24,310 nucleotides of DNA from an uncultured Clostridia bacterium. Lineage in GTDB: Bacteria; Bacillota; Clostridia; Christensenellales; Borkfalkiaceae. The notes beneath the pieces were generated by a model. It was given only the letters and a program-made list of their open reading frames with translations. It had not been told where the DNA came from and did not search any database. The translations under genes and the position numbers were made by a program. Below are positions 15,139 to 23,248 of this stretch, piece after piece; position 1 is the first letter of the stretch, and every line of letters starts with the position of its first letter. The DNA is taken from NCBI GenBank assembly GCA_959605945.1, contig CAUHGY010000024.1, positions 1 to 24,310 of the forward strand, in the 5' to 3' direction.

Positions 15139-16179
15139 ATGAGCAGAAAAGTCCGTATAGGCAATATTTATATCGGCGGCGGCGAAAAAATTGCCGTGCA
15201 GACCATGTCAACGAACAGGCTGAAAGATACCGAACGCTGTATCGAAGAAGCGGCGCGGCTCAAAGATGCGGGATGCGACATATTGCGGTATTCGGTGCTT
15301 GACGAAGAAGACGCCCGCGCTATAAAGACGATAAAAACAGGGGAGGGCCTGCCGCTCGTTGCGGATATTCATTTCGATTACAGACTGGCGATTGCCGCCA
15401 TTGACGGCGGGGCGGATAAAATACGCATCAATCCCGGCAACATAGGCGGCGAACAGCGCGTTAAAGAGGTGGCGGCCGCGCTTAAAAGCAGCGGTATTCC
15501 GGTGCGAGTTGGGGCGAATACGGGCAGCATTGAAAAGGAATTTCTTTCAAAGTACGGCAGAAGCGAGATCTCTCTCGGCGAAAGCGCTTTAAAGAGTGTG
15601 GCGATACTTGAAAAACACGGCGTGGAAAACATCGTGGTGTCGGTTAAAGCATCAGACGTTCGGCTGTGCGTCAGGGCGTATGAATATATAGCCGCAAGAA
15701 CGGATTATCCTCTGCATCTCGGCGTTACCGAGGCGGGGACAGAGTATAACGGTATCATAAAAAACAGCATCGGCATAGGAGCTCTTTTGCTCAAAGGCAT
15801 CGGAGATACGATACGCGTAAGCCTTTCGGCTCCTCCCGAGAAAGAGATAAAAGCGGCAAAAGCTATTCTTTCGGGGCTGGGGCTTTTGCGCGAAGGAGTG
15901 CAGCTTATTGCCTGTCCGACATGCGGAAGGTGCGAATGGGACTGTATGTCTTTTGCCGCGCAGGTGGAAGAATATGCGGCGGGGATCAAGAAACCGCTTA
16001 AAGTGGCGGTGATGGGCTGCGCCGTCAACGGACCGGGGGAAGCCAAAGACGCCGATATAGGAATTGCCGGGGGAAAGGACGGTTGCGTCATCTTCGTCAA
16101 GGGTAAAATCGTCAAAAGAACGGGAAAGGATAACGTAAAAGAGGAATTTTTCAAGGAATTGGATAAATGTATACGGTGA
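15139..16179 (+). CDS. ispG: 4-hydroxy-3-methylbut-2-enyl diphosphate synthase, IspG (GcpE)
   Basis: The iron-sulfur enzyme of the MEP isoprenoid pathway that converts methylerythritol cyclodiphosphate to HMBPP in the cytoplasm, 346 residues. The N-terminal TIM-barrel begins with GNIYIGGGEKIAVQTMSTN and includes LVADIHFDYRLAI and KIRINPGNIGGE. The C-terminal domain supplies the [4Fe-4S] ligands: CPTCGRCEWD (CxxC pair) and VMGCAVNGPGEAKDADIG (third Cys and the cluster-binding Glu of NGPGE). The length is normal for the compact bacterial form and no residue is missing. AAAGGTG lies just before the ATG at 15139. The next gene overlaps its end by 13 bases, as expected for the ispG-polC neighbourhood of Firmicutes. 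The dxr and rseP genes that often precede ispG are not in this window. Confidence 0.96.
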   Translation: MSRKVRIGNIYIGGGEKIAVQTMSTNRLKDTERCIEEAARLKDAGCDILRYSVLDEEDARAIKTIKTGEGLPLVADIHFDYRLAIAAIDGGADKIRINPGNIGGEQRVKEVAAALKSSGIPVRVGANTGSIEKEFLSKYGRSEISLGESALKSVAILEKHGVENIVVSVKASDVRLCVRAYEYIAARTDYPLHLGVTEAGTEYNGIIKNSIGIGALLLKGIGDTIRVSLSAPPEKEIKAAKAILSGLGLLREGVQLIACPTCGRCEWDCMSFAAQVEEYAAGIKKPLKVAVMGCAVNGPGEAKDADIGIAGGKDGCVIFVKGKIVKRTGKDNVKEEFFKELDKCIR

Positions 16180-17693
16180 AGACGGGCGCAGAGTTTTTAG
16201 CAGATATTCGGGCGCTCGATGAAAAACTGAAAAACATACGCATTTCGCAGGTGGAAATAAACAGGTCCGAGAGATCGGTCAGATATTGTTTTATATGCGA
16301 TGCCGCCGTCGATGAGGAACTGCAGCAGAAAATTCTGGCGGAAGCTGAAAAAATCACCGCACCTGTTTTCCGTTCGGTGATGATAAGCGTAAAAAAAATT
16401 GTCAGCAACGATCAACTTGTAAGTAACGAGATTTACAAATATTTAAATGAGAATTATCCTTCCATTTCGATTTTTTTAAAGCCTACCGACATAGTGTCCA
16501 CGGTTTTCGGAAACGTTGTCAAATATGTTTTGCGGCTTACGGAAGACGGGGCGGAATACGTTTCTAAAAACGGCACGCTGAGCAAGATAAACGACTATCT
16601 CGCCACGCGCTTTTGTTCGGATTTTGCGGGCAGCTGCGCCGTCAAAGAACCGGAGGAGACCGTCAATCTGCTGTCGGAAGAGGTATATGAAAGCGAACTG
16701 CAAAAGATCGAACACCGAACTATAAAGGTAAAAGACGTTGTTGTGATCGACGACCGCGATATGGGAGACACCGCGCTTTATATAGAAGACGCCGTTTCGG
16801 GCGACGCTGTCGTCTGCGGCAGAGTGACCGAAATTGCCGAACGCGAGACTAAAAACGGCAAGCCGTTTCTGATATTGCATATAGACGACACTACGGGCAG
16901 CATGAGCGGCGTTTACTTTTCAAAAAAAAGCACTTACGGCAAAATCAAGGAAATAACCGTGGGCGACGCCGTTATCGCGCGCGTCACGACGGGCGAATAC
17001 AACGGCAGGAAATCCGTCACTTTCAATAAAATCAACCGCTGTGTTTTTCCCGAAAATTTCGTCAAAAAAGACAGGTTTAAAAAGTCGGCTCCCAAAAATT
17101 ACAGAACTGTTTTTCCGTCGCCGGCGACCACCGTTAAAATCAAAAGCGTTTTCGATGTGGCAGAAGAACTTCCGGCGGAACTTGTTTCAAAAGAATACGT
17201 TGTGTTCGACATAGAAACTACGGGGCTTGATCTTATGAGCAACGGGATAACGGAAATAGGCGCGGTCAAGATAAAAGACGGTAAAATTTCCGAACAGTTC
17301 ACAACTCTTGTCAAACCCGACTATCATATTTCGGACGAGATAGTAAAACTTACCGGCATAAGCGACGCCATGGTCGCTTCCGCACCCAAGATCTCCTCGG
17401 TAATACCCGATTTCATGAAGTTTGTCGACGGGTGCGTGCTGGTTGCGCACAATGCCGAATTCGACCTGAAATTCATGAAGCGTTTTGCGGGTGCGGAAGA
17501 CTACGAGATAAAAAACGACGTGCTCGACACGCTTGAAATGAGCCGTGCCTTGATTCCGTCTCTCAGCAGGTACGATCTGCACACCGTCGCCGACCGTTTC
17601 GGGATAGTATTCCGTCACCACCGCGCGCTTTCGGACGCTTACGCCACTGCCGAAGTTTTCATCGAGCTTATGAAAATACGGGAAAAGTCGTGA
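16167..17693 (+). CDS. PolC-derived protein: N-terminal domain, OB fold and DEDDh 3'-5' exonuclease only
   Basis: A protein of 508 residues at the locus where Firmicutes carry polC (about 1,400 residues). The order is a PolC N-terminal domain (about 1-190), an OB fold (about 213-295) and a linker (296-342). A DnaQ/epsilon-type proofreading exonuclease (343-500) and a stop codon follow. The exonuclease keeps its catalytic set: VFDIETTG (D348, E350), HNAEFDLKF (D433) and HHRALSD (H485, D490). In PolC the exonuclease is inserted within a PHP domain. Here the PHP half that should precede it (HLHTxMS-like) is absent as well as everything after it. This is clean domain loss rather than a frameshift. 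It cannot synthesise DNA, so the cell needs another replicative polymerase. It may serve as a separate proofreader or a repair nuclease. AAGGAA at 16153-16158 supports the ATG at 16167. The domains are secure and the role is open. Confidence 0.85.
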   Translation: MYTVKTGAEFLADIRALDEKLKNIRISQVEINRSERSVRYCFICDAAVDEELQQKILAEAEKITAPVFRSVMISVKKIVSNDQLVSNEIYKYLNENYPSISIFLKPTDIVSTVFGNVVKYVLRLTEDGAEYVSKNGTLSKINDYLATRFCSDFAGSCAVKEPEETVNLLSEEVYESELQKIEHRTIKVKDVVVIDDRDMGDTALYIEDAVSGDAVVCGRVTEIAERETKNGKPFLILHIDDTTGSMSGVYFSKKSTYGKIKEITVGDAVIARVTTGEYNGRKSVTFNKINRCVFPENFVKKDRFKKSAPKNYRTVFPSPATTVKIKSVFDVAEELPAELVSKEYVVFDIETTGLDLMSNGITEIGAVKIKDGKISEQFTTLVKPDYHISDEIVKLTGISDAMVASAPKISSVIPDFMKFVDGCVLVAHNAEFDLKFMKRFAGAEDYEIKNDVLDTLEMSRALIPSLSRYDLHTVADRFGIVFRHHRALSDAYATAEVFIELMKIREKS

Positions 17694-17719
17694 AAATAGC
17701 GAAAAACGCCTTAAAACGC

Positions 17720-17748
17720 TTGCTTTTCGGCGGCAAATATGTTATTAT
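17720..17748 (+). promoter_or_regulatory. Promoter of the rimP-nusA-infB operon
   Basis: TTGCTT (17720-17725) and TATTAT (17743-17748) are separated by 17 bases, a good vegetative-type promoter. Transcription should begin near 17755, giving a leader of about 68 bases that contains the attenuator hairpin. The promoter lies between the PolC-derived gene and rimP. Confidence 0.65.
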
Positions 17749-17775
17749 CTAAACGATTGATGGCGATACTTGACT

Positions 17776-17809
17776 TATGAGAACGGAAAATCCGTTCTCA
17801 TATCTTTTT
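17776..17809 (+). terminator. Leader terminator/attenuator of the rimP operon
   Basis: A perfect 12-bp stem (17776-17787 with 17791-17802) with an AAA loop is followed by TCTTTTT, ending only a few bases before the GAGGTG of rimP. It lies inside the transcript that starts near 17755, so downstream expression needs read-through. In Bacillus subtilis, NusA is reported to stimulate termination in the leader of its own operon; the same logic is likely here but is inferred. It may also end read-through from the upstream gene. Confidence 0.7.
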
Positions 17810-17822
17810 GTAGAGGTGTAAA

Positions 17823-18287
17823 ATGAAAATAAAACCCGAAAGCGAAATACTTTCTCTGCTTCGCGATATAGGCGAAAAGACGGGCGTAAGCGTCGTCGAA
17901 ATCGAGTTCAAGCAGGGAAAGAACCCCTCTCTCACTGTGTTCATCGACAGAGAAGGAGGCGTCGATCTCGATTGCTGCGAAATGTTTCACAGGGCGATAG
18001 ACGCACCGCTTGACGAACTCGATCCCACTTTCGGCATGCCTTATACGCTTAACGTTTCCAGTCTCGGGGCAGACAGACCGTTCAGGACGGATAAAGATTT
18101 TATTTCGCACATAGGAAAACGCGTGGAAGTAAAACTCAATTCTTCGGTCAGGGGTAAAAAATTTTATGACGGCGAACTGCTTTCTTACGACGGCACGGCC
18201 GTCAGGCTTCGCGTCGACGATAAGAACACCTTTACCTTCGATATGAAAAATATAGCCAAGATGAACGAATATATCGATTTCGAATAA
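17823..18287 (+). CDS. rimP: Ribosome maturation factor RimP
   Basis: A protein of 154 residues needed for late assembly of the 30S ribosomal subunit. The N-terminal domain contains GVSVVEIEFKQGKNPSLTVFIDREGGVDLDCCEMFHRAID. It is followed by the family signature YTLNVSSLGADRPFRTDKDF, in which the usual VSSPGxxRPL motif appears with Leu in place of Pro. The C-terminal SH3-like barrel (about 95-154) includes GKKFYDGELLSYDGTAVRLRVDDKNTFTFDM-type strands. The ATG at 17823 follows GAGGTG at 17814-17819. It is the first gene of the operon that continues into nusA, as in most Firmicutes, and it is controlled by the leader attenuator just upstream. Confidence 0.92.
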   Translation: MKIKPESEILSLLRDIGEKTGVSVVEIEFKQGKNPSLTVFIDREGGVDLDCCEMFHRAIDAPLDELDPTFGMPYTLNVSSLGADRPFRTDKDFISHIGKRVEVKLNSSVRGKKFYDGELLSYDGTAVRLRVDDKNTFTFDMKNIAKMNEYIDFE

Positions 18288-18378
18288 TAGCTGCGAGCTT
18301 GGTTTTTTGACCGCAAATGCGTATTCGGATCGGTAAACGCAGATATTTTACCGTTTAAAAATCAACGAGGAGAAAAAA

Positions 18379-19482
18379 ATGATCAATCAGGACTTTTTCG
18401 CCGCTCTCGAAGATCTCGAGAGAGAAAAGGGCATTTCGCAGGATGAATTTATTTCGGCATTGGAAAACGCTTTGGTTTTTGCCTATAAAAAATCCACCGG
18501 CGACATGAGCGGGATATCGGTCAAACTCAACCCCGAAAAAAAGACGATTAAAATTTACAGCGTCAAGAACGTGGTGGATGAAGTGACCGACCCCGAAAAG
18601 GAAATAAGCGTCGAAGATGCCGTCGCCATCAAAAAATCCTACAAAGCGGGCGATGTCGTAACGGAGGAAATTTTCCCCAAGAATTTCGGCAGAATAGCCG
18701 CGCAGACGGCAAAACAGGTAGTTATGCAGAAACTGCGCGAGATAGAGCGTGCAAACACCGTCAGCGAGTTCGAGGACAGGGAAGGCGAACTTATGGTCTG
18801 CACTGTCAGAAGGATAGAAGACGGCAATGTTTATGTGGAAATCGGCGGCAACCAGATAGAGGGCGTGCTTATGCCCAAAGATCAGGTCCCGGGCGAAAAA
18901 TACGAGCTTAATCAGCGGCTCAACGTATATGTCAAAAAAGTTAAGAACAACGGCAAGGCGGCACAGATCGTCGTTTCGAGAACGGCCGGCGGTCTTGTTA
19001 AGCGTTTGTTTGAAAACGAGGTGCCCGAAATCAAACAGGGCGTCGTAGAGATCAAGGGCATTGCGAGAGAGCCGGGGCAGAGAACCAAGATCGCCATTTA
19101 CAGCGGCGATCCCGCAGTGGACGCCGTCGGCGCATGCGTCGGCAATAAGGGCGCCAGAGTCAACGCCATAGTCGCCGAGTTGGGCGGTGAAAAAATAGAC
19201 ATAATTCCGTGGAGCGAAAATCCGCTTGAATTTATAGCGAAAGCGCTTTCGCCCGCAAAAGTCATAAAAGTCATTCAGCTTGACGGAGACAACAGCGCCC
19301 GCGTCATAGTTCCTGACGACAAACTGTCGCTCGCGATAGGCAGAAACGGTCAGAATGCCCGTCTTGCGGTGCGTCTTACGGGGTGGAAGATCGACGTTAA
19401 GAGCGAATCGAGCGCGATCGAAGAAATGGAAGGCGACGGGATAGTTGCCGAAGACGTTCCCGTTGAAGAAAAGAACGATTAA
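18379..19482 (+). CDS. nusA: Transcription termination/antitermination factor NusA
   Basis: An RNA-polymerase-binding elongation factor that modulates pausing, intrinsic termination and antitermination, 367 residues (B. subtilis about 371). The N-terminal polymerase-binding domain covers about residues 1-130. An S1 domain (about 135-200) contains CTVRRIEDGNVYVEIGG. Two KH domains follow, with GNKG at 255-258 and GRNG at 321-324, then a short acidic tail ending VEEKND. The C-terminal acidic repeats of the gammaproteobacterial form are absent, as usual in Firmicutes. A strong GAGGAG site precedes the ATG at 18379. The 91-base gap from rimP holds a weak hairpin (18331-18337 with 18347-18353). 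NusA probably feeds back on its own operon through the leader terminator upstream of rimP. Confidence 0.96.
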   Translation: MINQDFFAALEDLEREKGISQDEFISALENALVFAYKKSTGDMSGISVKLNPEKKTIKIYSVKNVVDEVTDPEKEISVEDAVAIKKSYKAGDVVTEEIFPKNFGRIAAQTAKQVVMQKLREIERANTVSEFEDREGELMVCTVRRIEDGNVYVEIGGNQIEGVLMPKDQVPGEKYELNQRLNVYVKKVKNNGKAAQIVVSRTAGGLVKRLFENEVPEIKQGVVEIKGIAREPGQRTKIAIYSGDPAVDAVGACVGNKGARVNAIVAELGGEKIDIIPWSENPLEFIAKALSPAKVIKVIQLDGDNSARVIVPDDKLSLAIGRNGQNARLAVRLTGWKIDVKSESSAIEEMEGDGIVAEDVPVEEKND

Positions 19483-19514
19483 AACACAATTCGACATTAA
19501 CGGAAAAAGATTTT

Positions 19515-19781
19515 ATGGAAAAGAAAGTTCCTATGCGCACCTGTATCGCGTGCCGCGCGTGTAAACCCAAGCGCGAGCTGATAAGGGTGGTTAAAAACGG
19601 AGAAGAAGTCAGTCTGGACCTTTCGGGAAAGATGAACGGCCGCGGCGCTTATGTCTGTAACGACGCCGCGTGCATTGCAAAACTCAAAAAAGGCAGGCTT
19701 CTCGGCAGGGTATTCTCATGCGCGGTAGACGACGAAACTTATCGCCGCATAGAGGAGGAGTTTCTTGCAAAACAAAAGTAA
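19515..19781 (+). CDS. rnpM: YlxR/RnpM, RNase P modulator
   Basis: A small nucleic-acid-binding protein of 88 residues from the YlxR family. The family motif is complete: PMRTCIACRACKPKRELIRVV at the N-terminus and GRGAYVCNDAACIAKLKKGR in the centre. Four Cys in CxxC-like arrangements lie near positions 10-16 and 52-58. YlxR of B. subtilis has been described as a modulator of RNase P and renamed RnpM; whether that holds here is inferred from homology. No strong Shine-Dalgarno site precedes the ATG at 19515, so translation may depend on coupling with nusA, 32 bases upstream. The next gene overlaps its end by 17 bases. Confidence 0.92.
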   Translation: MEKKVPMRTCIACRACKPKRELIRVVKNGEEVSLDLSGKMNGRGAYVCNDAACIAKLKKGRLLGRVFSCAVDDETYRRIEEEFLAKQK

Positions 19782-20097
19782 GGCGCATACTTTTATAGGT
19801 TTTGCCGTCAGGACGGGCAAATATAAAATCGGCGTGAACGCCGCGGCGACGCTTAAAAAGGCATATCTGGTCGTCGTGTGCCGCACGGCGAGCGGCAACA
19901 CCGTTAAAGAAGCGAAAAAACTCGCCAGGCGTTTCGGATGTGCGTTGTTGCAGACGGTTACTGCGGATTTGCAGGACTATACTTTCAAAGAAAATTCCAA
20001 AGTGCTTGCTATTGCGGACAGAGCTCTGGCAAAAGCCTTAAAAGACAATTCCGAAAACGATTTTAACGAGATAGGACAGGAGATTTCAAATGGCTGA
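19765..20097 (+). CDS. ylxQ: YlxQ, L7Ae-family RNA-binding protein
   Basis: A protein of 110 residues related to the L7Ae/L30e/S12e RNA-binding family and found between ylxR and infB in Firmicutes. The start is a TTG at 19765, supported by GAGGAGGAG at 19752-19760; no ATG fits as well. Family features include FAVRTGKYKIGVNAAATLKKAYLVVV and a middle helix TVKEAKKLARRFGC, with ALLQTV and a C-terminal helix leading to the stop. L7Ae proteins bind kink-turn RNA; the natural target of YlxQ is not established. It overlaps ylxR by 17 bases and infB by 8, so translation of the three is likely coupled. Confidence 0.85.
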   Translation: MQNKSKAHTFIGFAVRTGKYKIGVNAAATLKKAYLVVVCRTASGNTVKEAKKLARRFGCALLQTVTADLQDYTFKENSKVLAIADRALAKALKDNSENDFNEIGQEISNG

Positions 20098-22855
20098 AAA
20101 GAAAGAAAGACATAACGAGAATATCAGAAAAGCGAACGAGCTTTTGTCGGGCGACGCGCTCGGTTCTCTTTCGCGCGCTCTCTCAGATTCCGAAAACGCG
20201 TTGAAAACCATAAAGAACGCGCTCGAAGACAAAATAAAATCGTTTAATCAATCCAAGGCGGTAAAGGATGTAAAAGAGACCGAGGAGAATCTGCCCGAGA
20301 AAGATTTTGCGGCGACCGAAAAGGAAAAAGCGGATGATGCAGCCGTAATATCGGATGTTCCCGCGGAGCAGGTAAGCGTCAGGGAAGAGCCCGCCGCAGA
20401 AAAATCCGACAGTCCGGAATACGGAGAGAAAGTTTCCGAAAACGCTCCCGCAGCGGAAAAAGAGAAAACCGCCGAAACGGCCGCGGAGACGGTTGCCGAA
20501 TCGAATGCCGAAGAAAAGGCAGGAAAAGAGCAGGAAAAGGTTTCGGCCGACGTTTCTGAAAAAGTGCAGGAGAAAGCACCGGAAAAGGTGCAGGGAGCAG
20601 GAGCGGAAAAGGTATCGGAAAAAGCGGCGGAACCTGAAAAGACAACGGAAAAGAAAGCCGAATACATTGTGCCGCCGCGCCCGTCGTTTATCGTCCGCAG
20701 GGGAGAACCGCTGCGCACCCAGCAGGAAAAACGCACGAAGCCGCTTAACGAATACCGTCCCTCGGACAGAACAAAGGAACGCCAGCAAGGTCCGAAAGCG
20801 GGCGACCAGGGCGGAGCGCGCCAGTCCGGATTTAAAAAAGACGGTCAGGGAACGGTATTTAAAAAGCGCGAAACATACATCGCGCCGCCCGTTGTGCCCG
20901 TCGCGGATAAGCGTTCGTTCGCCAAGAAGAAACAGGGCGGGGAAAAGCAATATGAAGATAAACGTGCGGTAAATAAGCGCGCGCTTATCAAAAATCAGGT
21001 CAGCATAGACGATTTCGACGAGAACAAGACCGGGTACAGAAAGTTCCGTCCCGCAAAGAAAAACAAAGAGCGGCAGGAAAGTTCGGTTATCAAGATAGAA
21101 AAAGCGGTCATAAACACCGAGATAATTCCGCTGAAAGTTCTCAGCGAGAAGATAGGCATCACCGCCGCAGAGATTACCAAGCGCCTTTTCAAAGAAGGCA
21201 TAATGAAAACCATTAACGATTCAATCGATTTCGATACGGCTGCATTTATAGCCGACGATCTCGGCATCGAGCTTGAACTCAAACTCGACAAAACCGCAGA
21301 AGATGTTCTCAGCGAAGGTTTCGAGACCGAAAACGACGACGCGGCGTCTCTCAAAAGCCGTCCTCCCGTCGTAACGGTCATGGGGCACGTCGACCACGGC
21401 AAAACGTCGCTGCTTGACAGGATCAGAAAGACCAACGTCACGGCAGGCGAGGCCGGAGGAATAACTCAGCATATCGGCGCATATCAGGTGTCTGTCGGCG
21501 GAAAGACCATAACTTTTCTGGATACTCCCGGCCACGCGGCGTTTACGGCCATGCGCGCCCGCGGCGCTCAGGCGACGGATATTGCCGTTCTCGTAGTCGC
21601 TGCGGACGACGGAATTATGCCGCAGACAATTGAGGCCATAAATCATGCGAAGGCTGCAGACGTTCCCATTATCGTAGCCATCAATAAAATAGATAAACCC
21701 GAAGCTAATATAGAGAGAATCAAAACTCAGCTGACCGATCACGGACTGTTGCCCGAAGAATGGGGCGGAGATATCATAATTTGTCCGATATCGGCCAAAA
21801 CGGGCGAGGGTATGGAAAACCTTTTGGAAAACATCAATCTTGTGGCGGAGATCAAGGAACTGAAAGCCAATCCCGACAGGAAGGCCAAAGGCGTCGTGAT
21901 AGAAGCCAAACTGGATCAGAGCAAAGGCCCCATAGCCACTATTCTCATACAGAACGGCACGCTCAAAGTTGCGGACAGCGTTGTTGTCGGAACCGTTACC
22001 GGCAAAATAAGGGCGATGACCGACGACAAAGGCAGAAGAGTATCCTGTGCGGGGCCGTCCATGCCCGTTTCTATCATGGGTCTTGACGATGTTCCTAACG
22101 CCGGAGACGTTCTCTACGCCGTGGATCAGGAAAAGCTCAGCAAGCTCGTCGCAGAAGAGCGCCGCAACAGAGAGCGCGAAAGCATGATTAAATCTGCGCA
22201 GAAAGTGACGCTCGACGATGTGTTCAGCAGAATCTCCGAAGGAGATATGAAAGGTCTTAACATCATCGTTAAAGCCGACGTTCAGGGCTCTGTCGAAGCT
22301 GTCAGACAGTCGATGGAAAAACTGTCCAACGACGAAGTAAAGGTTAACGTTATACACGCGGCTGCGGGAGCCATAAACGAGTCGGATATTATGCTTGCCG
22401 AATCGTCGCACGCCATTATAATAGGCTTCAACGTTCGCCCCGATTCCAATGCAAAGCAGGTTGCCGAAAGAAGCGGTGTGGATATAAAACTTTACAGAGT
22501 TATTTATGAAGCCATAGAAGACGTCGAAAAAGCGCTTAAAGGCATGCTTGCACCCAAGTTTACGGAAGTTTATCTCGGCAAAGCCGAAGTACGCGAAGTG
22601 TTTAAAATCACCGGCGTGGGTCAGGTTGCCGGATGTTACGTCACGGAAGGCAAAATTCTGAGAAACGGTAAACTGCGCATTTATCGCAACGATGTTATGA
22701 TTTGCGAAGGCAATGTTTTGCAGCTTAAACGCTTCAAAGACGACGTTAAAGAAGTCGCGCAGGGATTTGAGTGCGGTATATCGATCGAAAAGTTCAACGA
22801 CATTAAAGTCGGCGATTTCATAGAATGTTATCAGGTTGAAGAATCCAAGGACTGA
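20090..22855 (+). CDS. infB: Translation initiation factor IF-2
   Basis: The GTPase that brings initiator tRNA to the 30S subunit and promotes 50S joining, 921 residues. The first 340 residues hold a long charged extension, with Ala/Glu/Lys-rich repeats (EKVSEKAAEPEKTTEKKAE-like) at about 60-205 and a basic Arg/Lys/Gln segment after it. An IF2-N domain (about 343-400) follows. The G domain has all motifs: GHVDHGKT (from residue 432), GGITQHIGAY, DTPGH (from 478), NKID (532-535) and SAKTGEG (from 568). Domains II to IV complete the protein and end in FIECYQVEESKD. AGGAGA at 20078-20083 supports the ATG at 20090. It overlaps ylxQ by 8 bases and lies 15 bases before rbfA. Confidence 0.97.
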   Translation: MAEKKERHNENIRKANELLSGDALGSLSRALSDSENALKTIKNALEDKIKSFNQSKAVKDVKETEENLPEKDFAATEKEKADDAAVISDVPAEQVSVREEPAAEKSDSPEYGEKVSENAPAAEKEKTAETAAETVAESNAEEKAGKEQEKVSADVSEKVQEKAPEKVQGAGAEKVSEKAAEPEKTTEKKAEYIVPPRPSFIVRRGEPLRTQQEKRTKPLNEYRPSDRTKERQQGPKAGDQGGARQSGFKKDGQGTVFKKRETYIAPPVVPVADKRSFAKKKQGGEKQYEDKRAVNKRALIKNQVSIDDFDENKTGYRKFRPAKKNKERQESSVIKIEKAVINTEIIPLKVLSEKIGITAAEITKRLFKEGIMKTINDSIDFDTAAFIADDLGIELELKLDKTAEDVLSEGFETENDDAASLKSRPPVVTVMGHVDHGKTSLLDRIRKTNVTAGEAGGITQHIGAYQVSVGGKTITFLDTPGHAAFTAMRARGAQATDIAVLVVAADDGIMPQTIEAINHAKAADVPIIVAINKIDKPEANIERIKTQLTDHGLLPEEWGGDIIICPISAKTGEGMENLLENINLVAEIKELKANPDRKAKGVVIEAKLDQSKGPIATILIQNGTLKVADSVVVGTVTGKIRAMTDDKGRRVSCAGPSMPVSIMGLDDVPNAGDVLYAVDQEKLSKLVAEERRNRERESMIKSAQKVTLDDVFSRISEGDMKGLNIIVKADVQGSVEAVRQSMEKLSNDEVKVNVIHAAAGAINESDIMLAESSHAIIIGFNVRPDSNAKQVAERSGVDIKLYRVIYEAIEDVEKALKGMLAPKFTEVYLGKAEVREVFKITGVGQVAGCYVTEGKILRNGKLRIYRNDVMICEGNVLQLKRFKDDVKEVAQGFECGISIEKFNDIKVGDFIECYQVEESKD

Positions 22856-22870
22856 TTAAAGGGGTGTGTT

Positions 22871-23248
22871 ATGAACAGAAAGGTATCGAGAACGGATAAA
22901 CTGAACGGTGAGTTCAGAAAAGATATTTACGAGATTATCACGCGAAAACTCAAAAATCCGCTTATTACCGAGATGTTCAGCATATTGGAAGTTGAAACAT
23001 CCAAAGATCTTTCGCACGCCAAAGTGTATGTAAGCGTATTTTCCGCAGATGCGGAAAAAAAAGAAAGAACGTTTAAAGCGATTGCGGCGGATGCCGGTCG
23101 CATACGTTATGAACTTGCCAGAATCAGCCGCGCGCGCACGGTCCCCGAACTGCATTTTATTGCGGATACGACCATGGAATACGGCGACAAAATGGATAAG
23201 CTTTTCAAATCCATAGAGAAAAATAAAGGAGAGAACGGCGGTGATTGA
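22871..23248 (+). CDS. rbfA: Ribosome-binding factor RbfA
   Basis: A 30S maturation factor of 125 residues with a KH-type fold. Family features visible are the opening helix RTDKLNGEFRKDIYEIITRKLKNPLI, then the strands MFSILEVETSKDLSHAKVYVSVF. The later helix includes RIRYELARISRARTVPELHFIADTTMEYGDKMDKL, where RxPxLxFxxDxxxxxGxxxxxL is the usual RbfA signature. AAGGGGTG at 22858-22865 precedes the ATG at 22871. The gene sits directly behind infB and overlaps nrnA by 8 bases, the standard Firmicutes order. Confidence 0.94.
   Translation: MNRKVSRTDKLNGEFRKDIYEIITRKLKNPLITEMFSILEVETSKDLSHAKVYVSVFSADAEKKERTFKAIAADAGRIRYELARISRARTVPELHFIADTTMEYGDKMDKLFKSIEKNKGENGGD

Noticed and set aside
17694..17822. 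Possible continuation of a broken polC polymerase domain
   Set aside because: Only 129 bases separate the stop codon from rimP, and they hold a promoter and terminator. The missing PHP half upstream of the exonuclease also rules out a simple frameshift.
18355..19497. 380-codon minus-strand frame opposite nusA
   Set aside because: nusA is unmistakable on the plus strand with KH and S1 domains; the antisense frame is rich in Phe, Tyr and Asp as expected for a mirror of biased codons.
20183..20950. Minus-strand frames opposite the infB N-terminal extension
   Set aside because: They are Ser/Phe/Ala-rich products of the repetitive Ala/Glu/Lys codons on the other strand.
21221..22411. 396-codon minus-strand frame opposite infB
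   Set aside because: It mirrors the G domain and domain II of IF-2, which have complete motifs; the antisense translation shows no domain.
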